From Streptococcaceae bacterium (GTDB lineage Bacteria; Bacillota; Bacilli; Lactobacillales; Streptococcaceae), in assembly GCA_031285775.1 (NCBI GenBank), contig JAITVN010000091.1, positions 1 to 44,300 of the forward strand: a stretch of 44,300 nucleotides of DNA, read 5' to 3'. The translations under genes were made by a program, and so were the position numbers. Shown in pieces: positions 24,116-33,056 of the stretch (the first letter of the stretch is position 1; every line of letters begins with the position of its first letter). The notes beneath the pieces are model-generated. The model was not told the DNA's origin, did no database searches, and saw nothing but the letters and a program-made list of their open reading frames with translations.

Positions 24116-25600
24116 TCATTTTGTCAAGGCAACGATTGTTTTATCCGCCTGATAAATTGTCCAGCTTTCATTGCTGCTGACTTTATTCTTGGGATCCTTG
24201 ACGATGGAAGACAGCTCGGCATCATTTTTTCTATCAACAGGAATATTCGTTAAGGATTCAAACCAGTATCGGTTCGGAAAATAAGGATCATGATTGCTTG
24301 GTACGATTTTTTTCAAAACAGGATAATTCTTGCATGCGGACAAAAAAACTTCAGAGTCTACTAGAAAATTATCTGCGACATAGACCTTATCTCCAGACTG
24401 ATAGAGCGAAATCAGGCTTGTATGAAGAAGCGTGCTTGACGAAATAAAGGATTCTTTTTGGATCTGAAGCATGGATGAGAACATAAAAACAAAGGAAATG
24501 ATCTGATAAGTAAGTCCCGCCACTATCGCGCCTCTCACAATATCTACAGCTTTTAATGCCAAGCTGGAGCTGCTCAGGATACATACAAGCGCGATCCAAA
24601 CACCAAAGCCGTAATTGTAACGCGGTGCTTCCGAGCTGATCGGATGCTCTAAAAACAGATAAAAGCCGAAAGACGCAACTAACGTGACCAACAGATAAAT
24701 CACGCTGAATCCTATTGTTTTAAGCCATAAAATCCGGCTTTGCTTCAGCATTGAAAAAACAAAGGCAAAAAGTAAAAGAAGAATCAAGAAATTCCAAAGT
24801 TTCGCATTGTCAGAAAAAACCGTCCGAAAATAAGTCAGCAAATTCGTCACGATGTCATCAATGAAATAGCCGCGCATAATTTCTGCCGTATTATCTTGTG
24901 TGGTAGGCAAAAATATCAGCTGAATCAAATAGAGAAATGTCCCAGCCAAAAGTGGAATAACAGTCAATAAAACTCTCTGCAGCAGCTTACCAGCAGCTCT
25001 TCCTTCCAACATTTCCAAAAACATTAAACTCAAAGCAACAATAAGATAAACACCTGTTGATGCCTGATAAAAATTATACATGAGAAAGATAGAAATCAAA
25101 GCCGCCACAGTAAAGTTCAGCTTGGCTTTCCACCAAATGAAAGGCAGGACAGCAAACAGCAAACTCAACGAAATAAGCGGACCGTCAAAACGATAAGCCA
25201 CCGCATTTAAAAACCAAGGATTTAGACCGACAATGACAGAAGCTGCCGAAGAAAGATAATTAATTTTTTCCCCTAAAAGTGCAGCTTGAATGATAAAACT
25301 CGCGAGCGTCAATATCAGCGCAGACAGGATAAATGGCGTCAGACCGCGATCTGTCAAATGACTGCTTCCCTGAAAAATCCAAGAGACAAATTCACTTCCC
25401 CACCTTGAATAATGTAAACCGAAATTCGCTTTTCCATCCAATCTTCTCACTGCGTCGTCAATGTAAGGATAATTAATCAGCCCAATTGAACAAAGCGCGA
25501 CAAAGTAAATCACAAAACTAAAGAGTAATTCATTTTTCTTTGCTTTGGCTAAAGCTATGAAATTTTGGACAGAGTGCTGCTTTCTCATTGATTCAATCAC
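24116..25600 (-). CDS. GtrII-like membrane glucosyltransferase
   Basis: A 494-residue polytopic protein of the glucosyltransferase GtrII type (GT-C fold). The first membrane helix (about 25-43) is followed by YPYIDDAVRRLDGKANFGLH, with the acidic pair expected of GT-C active sites, then RWGSEFVSWIFQ. About eleven further hydrophobic segments precede a C-terminal extracytoplasmic domain (about 400-494). GtrII enzymes transfer a sugar from undecaprenyl phosphate to a polysaccharide outside the membrane. With the GtrB-like synthase (40324) and GtrA-like flippase (31346) it completes a three-part decoration system. Its ATG overlaps the preceding stop (ATGA). Confidence 0.78.
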   Translation of the reverse strand: MIESMRKQHSVQNFIALAKAKKNELLFSFVIYFVALCSIGLINYPYIDDAVRRLDGKANFGLHYSRWGSEFVSWIFQGSSHLTDRGLTPFILSALILTLASFIIQAALLGEKINYLSSAASVIVGLNPWFLNAVAYRFDGPLISLSLLFAVLPFIWWKAKLNFTVAALISIFLMYNFYQASTGVYLIVALSLMFLEMLEGRAAGKLLQRVLLTVIPLLAGTFLYLIQLIFLPTTQDNTAEIMRGYFIDDIVTNLLTYFRTVFSDNAKLWNFLILLLLFAFVFSMLKQSRILWLKTIGFSVIYLLVTLVASFGFYLFLEHPISSEAPRYNYGFGVWIALVCILSSSSLALKAVDIVRGAIVAGLTYQIISFVFMFSSMLQIQKESFISSSTLLHTSLISLYQSGDKVYVADNFLVDSEVFLSACKNYPVLKKIVPSNHDPYFPNRYWFESLTNIPVDRKNDAELSSIVKDPKNKVSSNESWTIYQADKTIVALTK

Positions 25601-27135
25601 TTCCCTTTGTCTTTCTTATTTTCGTATAAAATATAATGTTCGACACCTGAGCGATATTCATCTAGCGGACGATGCAGGGCATAAAAGCGAGTTGCCAGCA
25701 CCGAAAAATTTAAAACAAGGAACAAAATTGAAGAGGCCATTACCAAGTACTTCAGCCACTTACCTGAAACAACGGCAATTTTTTGGGCGACAAGTGTAAA
25801 AAATGGCGCAAGTATGAGAATTAACGGCGTGAAATAACGTCCCTGCGGGCCCAAAATGATGTTTCCAGTAAAGTCTTTATCCAAGGCATAAGTATACAAG
25901 ACGCCGAACATATTGACCACGAAAAGTAACATACCCAGCCAAGCGAACCAGCTCGGCACGACTTCTTCACGTTGAGACAGCAGCACTAAAATGAGCACAG
26001 CAAACTCTGCCAGCATTGCCCAGCCAGGCAAACCGGCCACCGAAGTCCCGGATAAAATCTGAGCAGAAAGGATCGTGTAATAAGGCTCAAGCAGCGACAT
26101 AAAAAGTTTGGGAATAAAAACAAGAAGCTTCTCGTTCAGAACAATCACAGCGCCTAAGGCACCAATGCCCAAAATAGGCAGACCCAGATAAGCCAATTGC
26201 CTTGACCTGATTTTTAATCCGAAAAGCTTAAGCAGCAGCCCCAAAGCTACTAATGCCATCAAAAGATAAAGCAGCCAGAAATTCCATTTGGCAAAAAGCA
26301 AGGCCAGACTAGATAGCATAAGCGAAATAAAACTGATCCCGAGCTGGGCGAAGCTGATTTTTTTATCACTCTTCAAATGATGCGCCGCATTGATCAAACA
26401 AGCAGAAGCCAAGGCAACCGCCACATAGGCATAACAATCATAACTCAAACTCGTTGCCAGCTGAATCACAGTCGGGCTCAAACTCACAAAAACAAAGAGT
26501 AGCTTATAAGCCGCCAGACGCTTGATGATAAAGAAAAGACACAAAATGAAAAAAGTCAGGTTAAGAATTCGCGCGGTTATCACCATTGAGCCTAAGGAAG
26601 GATAAATCGCATGCCCAATCATGACACCAAGCGCAGGAACATCATGCGAAATATCGTTCAGCCAAGTACTTCCTTCAACACGCTTATCTTGTACCTGATC
26701 TTTATTGACTGTCGGCAGCTTGGTTTGGAAGAAAAGCTTGAAATAGCTGCCGTCAGCTACGGTCGAACTCATCCAGCTGACACCCTTTTTCCAATCGGAA
26801 ACATAAGGGGGCTCAACCTGCGTATGATTATCATAATCTTCGCCGAAAAAGCCGATTTTTGCTCTGTCGACGACTGTATTTGCGATATAAGTTGATTTCT
26901 CAAAATGATAACTGGAATCCGGCTCAATAAAAAGCGGCTGAAAAATGGCAAATACTAAACCGATGACGACGGCAACACAGAGAAAAATGGACTCAGGTTT
27001 AATCCCTGAAAATTTTTGAAAGTTCTGATTTCTGGAAAGGTTTTTGAGTGCAGCAAAACTATCTGAATGCGCATCGCTCAGTGTTTGATTAGAGTTTGCA
27101 GCTCTCCGTCGATAGTTTGTTCTTCTTTCTTGCAT
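25597..27135 (-). CDS. DUF2142 polytopic membrane protein (GT-C-like)
   Basis: A 512-residue membrane protein with a ~65-residue basic cytoplasmic N-terminus, then a first helix (about 48-66). FIEPDSSYHFEKSTYIA follows, the acidic motif equivalent to PDANMHLENS in its paralogue at 12664. The C-terminus has LGPQGRYFTPLILILAP, the DUF2142 signature. Probably a second lipid-phosphate-sugar-dependent transferase adding side groups to the exported polysaccharide. It starts one base after the rgpD stop, so translation is coupled. Confidence 0.78.
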   Translation of the reverse strand: MQERRTNYRRRAANSNQTLSDAHSDSFAALKNLSRNQNFQKFSGIKPESIFLCVAVVIGLVFAIFQPLFIEPDSSYHFEKSTYIANTVVDRAKIGFFGEDYDNHTQVEPPYVSDWKKGVSWMSSTVADGSYFKLFFQTKLPTVNKDQVQDKRVEGSTWLNDISHDVPALGVMIGHAIYPSLGSMVITARILNLTFFILCLFFIIKRLAAYKLLFVFVSLSPTVIQLATSLSYDCYAYVAVALASACLINAAHHLKSDKKISFAQLGISFISLMLSSLALLFAKWNFWLLYLLMALVALGLLLKLFGLKIRSRQLAYLGLPILGIGALGAVIVLNEKLLVFIPKLFMSLLEPYYTILSAQILSGTSVAGLPGWAMLAEFAVLILVLLSQREEVVPSWFAWLGMLLFVVNMFGVLYTYALDKDFTGNIILGPQGRYFTPLILILAPFFTLVAQKIAVVSGKWLKYLVMASSILFLVLNFSVLATRFYALHRPLDEYRSGVEHYILYENKKDKGK

Positions 27136-27136
27136 C

Positions 27137-28345
27137 TCAGTTGCTGAACTCCCACTTACCGTTTCTCTGGATCAGACCAGTTGCAGAGTCTTTCTCGCTC
27201 TCACTAGCCGTCACAAGGTCTTTTCGGCCGATGATGATAATCTTTTCATCACTGGCATATGCAATCATCTGATCTTTGTCATTTCTGATGGAAACTTGCA
27301 GTTTGAGCTTGAGTTCATTGACCATGTTCAGTGAACAGCTGTATCGAACAACTTTTTCACCCGCGCCCTCGGTCAGATGATCCATGGAATTATCATTATA
27401 AATCCAAATATTCCGATCCGCATCTGTGAGTGAAAAGGCTATGTAGGTCTTGATATCCTGCTTCACATGATAATGGATCTCAAACATAATCGGCTGATCT
27501 GGGCTTGTTTTAGCTTCTGAAAGGAGCTCAACCCTCAAGTCGTCAATGACACTCGCTTCGGTCTCTTCTTCTTCGCTGTCGTCCGAATTCACTGCAATCC
27601 CCTGAAGACTGTTCAGGCTGTATTGGTTTGCCACCTCATTGACATCGCCTGCCACCTTTATCAGTCCCTGGTCAGTAAGAACGGCTTTATTACAGTATTT
27701 TTTTATGGCATTCATGTCATGCGTCACAAGAATCGTAGTCAGCCCAGACTTTTTACGCTCCAGAAAATAATCGTTACATTTGCGCTGGAAAGCTTCATCA
27801 CCAACTGCTAGAACCTCATCCAGCACCAATACATCGCCTTTCGCCTTTATCGCCACAGAGAAGGCTAAACGAACCTGCATGCCAGAACTGTAGTTTTTCA
27901 ACTTCTGGTTCATAAACTCGTCTAATTCAGCAAAATCAACGATATCTTGATACATGGCGTCTATTTCCTGGACAGAAAATCCCAGCATGGCACCGTTCAA
28001 GTAAACATTCTCGCGTCCCGTCAACTCTGGATTAAAACCGACGCCCAGCTCGATAAATGAAACAAGCTTGCCGTTGACTTCGACTGTTCCTTTGTCCGGC
28101 TCATATATCTGAGAAATGATTTTCAGCAGGGTTGATTTACCCGAGCCGTTACGGCCGACAATACCGAAGAAATCACCTTTTTCCACTTCAAAAGAGACAT
28201 CTTTCAGGACATGCTGCTCTTTGTAGCCTTTGATGCCGCGCATCTGATTGACGAGCATACTTCTGAGACTGGTAGTACTTTCTGTTGGCAGGCGGAAAGA
28301 TTTGCTGACATGATCAATTTTTACTGCAATATTAGTATCAGACAT
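27137..28345 (-). CDS. rgpD: Polysaccharide ABC transporter ATP-binding protein RgpD
   Basis: A 402-residue ABC ATPase of the Wzt/TagH/RgpD group, which powers export of the lipid-linked polysaccharide. Walker A GRNGSGKST (about 63-71), signature YSSGMQVRLAF (about 152-162) and Walker B VLVLDEVLAVGDEAF (about 172-186) are intact. The N-terminal ~245-residue nucleotide-binding domain is followed by an acidic linker (DDSEEEETE). A C-terminal beta-sandwich (about 270-400) resembles the Wzt domain that recognises the polysaccharide end. The ATG at 28345 is preferred over the GTG at 28348 because of GGAGG with seven bases of spacing; it overlaps the rgpC stop (TGATG). Confidence 0.92.
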   Translation of the reverse strand: MSDTNIAVKIDHVSKSFRLPTESTTSLRSMLVNQMRGIKGYKEQHVLKDVSFEVEKGDFFGIVGRNGSGKSTLLKIISQIYEPDKGTVEVNGKLVSFIELGVGFNPELTGRENVYLNGAMLGFSVQEIDAMYQDIVDFAELDEFMNQKLKNYSSGMQVRLAFSVAIKAKGDVLVLDEVLAVGDEAFQRKCNDYFLERKKSGLTTILVTHDMNAIKKYCNKAVLTDQGLIKVAGDVNEVANQYSLNSLQGIAVNSDDSEEEETEASVIDDLRVELLSEAKTSPDQPIMFEIHYHVKQDIKTYIAFSLTDADRNIWIYNDNSMDHLTEGAGEKVVRYSCSLNMVNELKLKLQVSIRNDKDQMIAYASDEKIIIIGRKDLVTASESEKDSATGLIQRNGKWEFSN

Positions 28346-29172
28346 CACACTACCTCCGCAAATTTCTTGGCACGCTTATTGAAGACTGAAAGTCCCAGCC
28401 AGAATATCAGAAATGATAAAATAACTGGAATAAAGCCGAAATACCAGTGATGGGTATAAATCTGCCAAGCTGTCGGATTCATGTTGTTGCTGTAAGTCAG
28501 CACATAGCGGAAATCTTGCACAATCTGCGCCATTGGATTGAGCATGACGAGTCTAGCAATGATTTGTCCGAACTGCCCTTTCATGACCGTGGTAATTTGA
28601 GAAATCGGATAGATAATTGGTGTGGCGTAGAAACCCGCCTGCATAACGACTTCCCAAACTGGCGCCAAATCTCGGAAATAGACATACACTGTTGACAAAA
28701 GCAAGGTCACACCTAAAGTGAAAACGACCAGTTCAACGGTTAATGGAATAATTGCGATAATTGTCCAGCTAAAATGTACACCATTAATGATGGCAAAAAT
28801 AAGCACCACAACCAGTGATATACCGAAATTGATGAGTGCATTCATGACAACTGCTACGATTAAAATTGGCTTGGGAAAACTGATTTTTCGGAGCAAATCG
28901 CCGCGCGATACAATCGTTGTCATTCCTATACCAGTAGACTCACCGAAGAAATTCCACAGCGTAATACCCAGCAGGAGCGCAACCGCAAAGTGGGGAACCA
29001 TTTCCCCCAAACGCAGGAATTTTACAAATACTGCATACATGACAATGAACAGCAGAATCGGCTTCAAAATCGACCAAAGGTAGCCGATAAATGAGCCCTG
29101 ATAGCGTAGTTTAAAGTCAGTCTTGACAAGACCTTTCAGCAAAATCCAATTCTGCTTTTCAAATATATTCAT
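28345..29172 (-). CDS. rgpC: Polysaccharide ABC transporter permease RgpC
   Basis: A 275-residue ABC-2-type permease with six predicted membrane helices. The N-terminal KTDFKLRYQGSFIGYLWSILKP is the hallmark of the RgpC/TagG/Wzm family. TPIIYPISQI and LNPMAQIVQDFRYVL near the C-terminus are equally typical. With RgpD it moves the finished undecaprenyl-linked rhamnan to the outer face of the membrane. It begins three bases after the upstream gene. Confidence 0.93.
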   Translation of the reverse strand: MNIFEKQNWILLKGLVKTDFKLRYQGSFIGYLWSILKPILLFIVMYAVFVKFLRLGEMVPHFAVALLLGITLWNFFGESTGIGMTTIVSRGDLLRKISFPKPILIVAVVMNALINFGISLVVVLIFAIINGVHFSWTIIAIIPLTVELVVFTLGVTLLLSTVYVYFRDLAPVWEVVMQAGFYATPIIYPISQITTVMKGQFGQIIARLVMLNPMAQIVQDFRYVLTYSNNMNPTAWQIYTHHWYFGFIPVILSFLIFWLGLSVFNKRAKKFAEVV

Positions 29173-29175
29173 TAA

Positions 29176-30156
29176 TTATTTTTTCCTATGATAAATTCTG
29201 TCGTAGAAGACATTTTCAAACAATCTGAGCCGATAAAGAAATACGGCATGCAGCCGATGCGGCATCTTTCGCAGGTAGTTTTTCTTAATATTTCGAATGT
29301 AGGCCGCATGATTTCCGCTCAGTTTCTTGATATCATGAATCACCCCTGCGAGCAAATAATAAGTCCGATAGGGCGGAATTCCTAGCTTCACCGCTAAATC
29401 AAAGTTTTCAATTCCAGCTTGAATATTGTCATCCAAGAACTTGAAGTTGTCGCGATGATGCGTCACAGAATCCGCATGCTGCAGCCAGTAATAAAGCACA
29501 AGATCCACATCGACGACTTTATTCACTCGGCTGAGAATCGGGCCTACAACAGCCACATCCTGAGCAAATCGCCCTTCTGGGAATCTGATGCCGTCAAACA
29601 ATTCCCGCTTGTAGAGCTTGCACCAGTTTGATTCATTGAAATAATAAGCTTCCTGATGCTTCAGCCTTCTCAACAATTTTGGAAAGACTGTCTGATATTG
29701 TCTGTAGGCATCGGTAAAAGCTGTCATTTTCTGCGCGATTTGAACGACGTAAGTTTCGTAAGTCAGATGCGACAATTCAGATAAACCTGGACGCTCCCAG
29801 CGTCCTTTCGCCATATCCGCTTGAGCCCCTTCCAAAGCCTCGGACAAGATCTCCAAATACTGCGGATGATAAAGGTCATCATTGTCGCAGAAAGTGAGAT
29901 ATTCACCTCGGGCTTCGTCCAAGCCCTTATTCTGCGCGGATGATATTCCGCCATTTCTACAGTGAAAAACTCTCACGCGCGCGTCCGCCGCAGCCAGCTC
30001 ATCACAGATTCGACCTGAAAGATCCTTGGAACCATCATCCACAAGGAGCAATTCCAGATTCTTATATGTCTGTCTCAGAATTGACTCAGCCGTTTGACGA
30101 ATGAATTTTTCTGCATTGTATACAGGAACGATAATTGAAATTAATTTTTCTCTCAT
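29176..30156 (-). CDS. GT2 glycosyltransferase
   Basis: A 326-residue GT2 enzyme: LISIIVPVYNAEKFIRQTAESIL, DDGSKDLSG (about 39-47), FCDNDDLYHPQYLE (DxD-type site, about 92) and a WCKLYKRELFDGIRFPEGRFAQDV segment typical of capsule and wall-polysaccharide transferases. A basic C-terminus (about 290-326) could hold it at the membrane. No strong Shine-Dalgarno sequence. Sugar specificity cannot be read from sequence. Confidence 0.82.
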   Translation of the reverse strand: MREKLISIIVPVYNAEKFIRQTAESILRQTYKNLELLLVDDGSKDLSGRICDELAAADARVRVFHCRNGGISSAQNKGLDEARGEYLTFCDNDDLYHPQYLEILSEALEGAQADMAKGRWERPGLSELSHLTYETYVVQIAQKMTAFTDAYRQYQTVFPKLLRRLKHQEAYYFNESNWCKLYKRELFDGIRFPEGRFAQDVAVVGPILSRVNKVVDVDLVLYYWLQHADSVTHHRDNFKFLDDNIQAGIENFDLAVKLGIPPYRTYYLLAGVIHDIKKLSGNHAAYIRNIKKNYLRKMPHRLHAVFLYRLRLFENVFYDRIYHRKK

Positions 30157-30213
30157 TTAATATTAGATGCGAACCACTCGCTGTTGAAACAGTTTAACGC
30201 GTCATTCATCAGC

Positions 30214-31170
30214 TTATAGCTTCGGCATCGGCTGCCAAGTCTTGTCTTTGCGCAGTTTCTTGCCGTCTTTCATGCCTTTTAACAAAATCTTGAGACTCTT
30301 CATTTTTTCCTTCACAAAGACCAGACGAATGACTTCTTTGGAGAAGGTCAGAAAGGTCCCGAAGGTAAAGACCAACGGCTTATAATCACCATTAAGCTTG
30401 AAATAGTGCGCCATGTATCCGCGATTTCGCATGATATAGTAACGTGTCACGTCTGAGGTAGAATTGAGCTTGCGAATCCGGCCGATTTTGATGTTTTCAA
30501 GCGGTCGTGTTCTTGCCATCAGTGTTTCATTGATCAAAACGGGCTGCGTCACCTTGCTGGCCAAGTAACCATAGATCGTATCATCCCAATAAATAAAGAA
30601 GCGGTTATCCGGCAGGCCGATCTGCTTGACGAGATCATGGTGAAATAGGCCGCCTTCGAAACACATGGTATTTATCTTCTTGAATGATTCGCCTTCTGCA
30701 AAACCGGAAGGCGCGATGGGATTCGGAATGCCCAGATGATTTTTGAAGTCATACTGCCAGTAAAAGTCACTCCCGTCATAATTTTTACGGCGAATCTGAA
30801 CAGCCAGCGTGTTATTTTTGACAGCCTTATCCAGCCATGGTGCCAGTTCCTCAAGTGACTCAGGAAAAATTTTGACATCATCATCCATCATCCAGATCCA
30901 GTCAGTATCTAAACCGTAAGCAACTTCCATTCCTTTAGAAAATCCGCCTGAACCGCCTGTATTTTCCAGCATCGGCACATAATGCACTTCAGTTCCAGTC
31001 AACACAGTTGATTCTACAATCTGCTTCGTCTCTGCCGAATTTTCATTGTCCACCACAACCAAAGCAGCTGGATGCGTGTGCAGCGCCTGAATCGAGTCAA
31101 GCAAAAGCTTCAAAAGTTCTTGACGTTTGAATGTGACAATGACGATCGCAAGGTTCGGGTTTTTTTGCAT
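30214..31170 (-). CDS. GT2 glycosyltransferase of the GlfT/rhamnosyltransferase type
   Basis: A 318-residue GT2 enzyme with NLAIVIVTFKRQELLKLLLDSI, NTGGSGGFSKGMEVA (about 70-84) and the WMMDDDVKIFPESLEEL site (about 92-108). The NTGGSGGF and DDD motifs also occur in the GlfT2-like protein at 34051 and in mycobacterial galactofuranosyl- and rhamnosyltransferases. A role in starting the galactofuranose chain is possible. A 9-nt gap separates an extended -10 from the ATG, so its mRNA would be almost leaderless. It is divergent from gtrA. Confidence 0.8.
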   Translation of the reverse strand: MQKNPNLAIVIVTFKRQELLKLLLDSIQALHTHPAALVVVDNENSAETKQIVESTVLTGTEVHYVPMLENTGGSGGFSKGMEVAYGLDTDWIWMMDDDVKIFPESLEELAPWLDKAVKNNTLAVQIRRKNYDGSDFYWQYDFKNHLGIPNPIAPSGFAEGESFKKINTMCFEGGLFHHDLVKQIGLPDNRFFIYWDDTIYGYLASKVTQPVLINETLMARTRPLENIKIGRIRKLNSTSDVTRYYIMRNRGYMAHYFKLNGDYKPLVFTFGTFLTFSKEVIRLVFVKEKMKSLKILLKGMKDGKKLRKDKTWQPMPKL

Positions 31171-31179
31171 AACAACAAA

Positions 31180-31188
31180 ATTATAGCA
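31180..31188 (-). promoter_or_regulatory. Near-leaderless promoter of the GT2 gene at 30214
   Basis: TGCTATAAT on the minus strand (31188-31180), nine bases, then ATG at 31170. The predicted leader is two or three nucleotides; no Shine-Dalgarno sequence. Confidence 0.6.
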
Positions 31189-31282
31189 TAATTCAAGTAA
31201 AGATAAAAGCCATCTCTTCCCAGTTAAAAATGAAGTCTGTTTGATTGAATGCGATTCGCTCGTCTGAAGATTATTCTTGTCA

Positions 31283-31296
31283 AGAAAACGTTTTCT
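31283..31296. promoter_or_regulatory. Perfect palindrome resembling a cre site, upstream of gtrA
   Basis: AGAAAACGTTTTCT is a perfect 14-bp palindrome; the 15-mer from 31282 matches the cre consensus with one mismatch. It lies about 55 bp upstream of the expected gtrA start site, between divergent promoters. Confidence 0.4.
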
Positions 31297-31329
31297 TTTT
31301 TTCTTCTACTCAATTTCTTTTCAAATAAA

Positions 31330-31338
31330 TGTTATAAT
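31330..31338 (+). promoter_or_regulatory. Leaderless promoter of gtrA
   Basis: Extended -10 TGTTATAAT (31330-31338), seven bases, then GTG at 31346. It lies inside the longer ORF that begins at 31277, which is the reason for choosing the internal GTG. Confidence 0.55.
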
Positions 31339-31345
31339 AGATTTA

Positions 31346-31783
31346 GTGCAGAAAAGTCACAATTTTTCATTTTCAGAAGCAGGCCGTTACATACTTGTCG
31401 GGCTTGCATCAACTCTCGTTTTCCTTTCTTTGAAAATGGGCTCTTTTGATTTGCTGAAAAGCGGTGTCTTTTCTGAAATAATTGCACAGGTTTTGACAAC
31501 TCTTTTCGGTTATTACATGAATCGCAGATTTGTTTTCAAGAGCAAGTCAAAGTATATCGCGCGAGAGCTCTTTGCTTTCAGCAGCACCCGTATTTTCGTG
31601 ACGCTGCTGGCAGTTTTTCTGAACTGGCTTTTGGTGGACACGCATCCGCATCTGCTGACTGACCTGCTCGGTGTGAGTCTTAAAGTCTCTGTGTTCTTGC
31701 TGTCTATCTCACTGCAGATCTTTTCTACCGTTCTCAACTACCTATTTGCGAAATTTCTGGTTTTCAGGAATAAGGAAAAGTAG
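31346..31783 (+). CDS. GtrA-like membrane protein (putative lipid-linked sugar flippase)
   Basis: A 145-residue protein with four predicted membrane helices and the GtrA-family pattern: F.EAGRYILVGLASTLV at the start, FGYYMNRRFVFKSK in the middle and LNYLFAKFLVFRNKEK at the end. GtrA proteins are thought to flip undecaprenyl-phosphate-sugar for GtrII-type transferases. The GTG start at 31346 is preferred over the ATG at 31277, because the promoter -10 lies between them and the upstream extension does not fit the family. It is the only plus-strand gene inside the leftward cluster. Confidence 0.75.
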   Translation: MQKSHNFSFSEAGRYILVGLASTLVFLSLKMGSFDLLKSGVFSEIIAQVLTTLFGYYMNRRFVFKSKSKYIARELFAFSSTRIFVTLLAVFLNWLLVDTHPHLLTDLLGVSLKVSVFLLSISLQIFSTVLNYLFAKFLVFRNKEK

Positions 31784-31807
31784 ACACTCTTTGATTAAAT
31801 GTATTAT

Positions 31808-31833
31808 AAAGACGAACCGCGAAGTTCGTCTTT
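31808..31833. terminator. Bidirectional terminator between gtrA and glf
   Basis: 10-bp stem AAAGACGAAC (31808-31817) with GTTCGTCTTT (31824-31833), A/T runs on both sides, between convergent genes. Confidence 0.85.
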
Positions 31834-31838
31834 TAGTA

Positions 31839-32969
31839 TTATTCCCCAAATTCTTTCGCTACTGTCTTCAGCGCCGCGTTGAAAACCTGGTCCATGTCAT
31901 AATATTGATAATTGCCCAAACGTCCGCCGAAGATGACTTTGTCAAGCTTGAGCGCCTCAGCGCGATATTGTTTGAAAATCGATGAATTCCGTTCGTCATT
32001 GACAGGATAATAAGCCTCTTTGCTGCGATCCCAATCCTGCGGATATTCTTTGGTCAAAATGGTGTAGCCGTCATCTGCCTTCTGGTCAAAGTGGCGCCAT
32101 TCCATCACACGTGTGTAAGGTGTCTCCGCATCAGTGTAATTAATCACCGCGTTGCCCTGCTTGTTGTTGGACTCGAAAGTCTCTGACTCAAAGCGAACCG
32201 AGCGGTACTCCAGCTCGCCGAACTGGTAATCGAAGAACTGGTCAATCATACCAGTATAGACAATCCGAGGGAATTCGTCCAGATACTCGGACTTATGGGC
32301 GAAGAAATCCGTATCAGTCTGCACATCAATCAGGTCAGAGTCCAGCATTTTGTCGAAAATCGCGGTATAGCCGTCAACTGGGACACCTTGATAACGATGG
32401 TTGAAATAATTATTATCGAAAATATAACGCACCGGCAGACGACGAATGATGAAGCTTGGCAATTCAGTCGCCTTGCGGCCCCATTGCTTCTCGGTGTAGC
32501 CTTTGATGAGCTTCTCGTAAATGTCAGTTCCGATCAACGAAATTGCCTGCTCTTCCAGATTCTTCGGCGTACCAGTGATCCCAGCAGTCTTCTTCTGTTC
32601 TTCAATCTTTGCACGCGCCTCGTCTGGCGTCTTCACACCCCACATCTCATAAAAAGTGTTCATGTTGAAAGGCAGATTGTAAAGCTCGCCCTTGTAATCT
32701 GCCACGACCTGGTTGATATAACCATTAAACTCGGTGAACTGATTCACATAGTCCCAAACCTCTTTGTTGTCGGTGTGGAAAATGTGAGCGCCGTAATCAT
32801 GCACATTGATGCCGTGCTCTTTGTGCGTGTACATGTTCCCGCCGACATGGCCGCGCTTCTCAATGATCAGACTGCGCTTGCCTCGCAAAGCCGCCTCATG
32901 CGCGAAAATAGAGCCATAAGGGCCTGCGCCGACAATCAGATAATCATAATTTTTCGTATTATAATTCAT
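31839..32969 (-). CDS. glf: UDP-galactopyranose mutase
   Basis: A 376-residue flavoenzyme that converts UDP-galactopyranose to UDP-galactofuranose (EC 5.4.99.9). FAD-binding motif YLIVGAGPYGSIFAHEA (about 11-27), GGNMYTHKEHGINVHDYGAHIFHT (about 43-66), YTEKQWGRKATELP and GRLGNYQYYDMDQV near the C-terminus are all intact. The ATG at 32969 with GGAGGAAG upstream is chosen; an earlier in-frame ATG adds an unrelated 17 residues. It shows that the wall polysaccharide contains galactofuranose, in agreement with the GlfT2-like gene upstream. Confidence 0.95.
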   Translation of the reverse strand: MNYNTKNYDYLIVGAGPYGSIFAHEAALRGKRSLIIEKRGHVGGNMYTHKEHGINVHDYGAHIFHTDNKEVWDYVNQFTEFNGYINQVVADYKGELYNLPFNMNTFYEMWGVKTPDEARAKIEEQKKTAGITGTPKNLEEQAISLIGTDIYEKLIKGYTEKQWGRKATELPSFIIRRLPVRYIFDNNYFNHRYQGVPVDGYTAIFDKMLDSDLIDVQTDTDFFAHKSEYLDEFPRIVYTGMIDQFFDYQFGELEYRSVRFESETFESNNKQGNAVINYTDAETPYTRVMEWRHFDQKADDGYTILTKEYPQDWDRSKEAYYPVNDERNSSIFKQYRAEALKLDKVIFGGRLGNYQYYDMDQVFNAALKTVAKEFGE

Positions 32970-33056
32970 TACTTCCTCCATTGGATAGTGAGTTTTCGCA
33001 TTCGCTTGATTAAATATCATTCACATAGATGCTCAACTATTTATTTTACTATAATT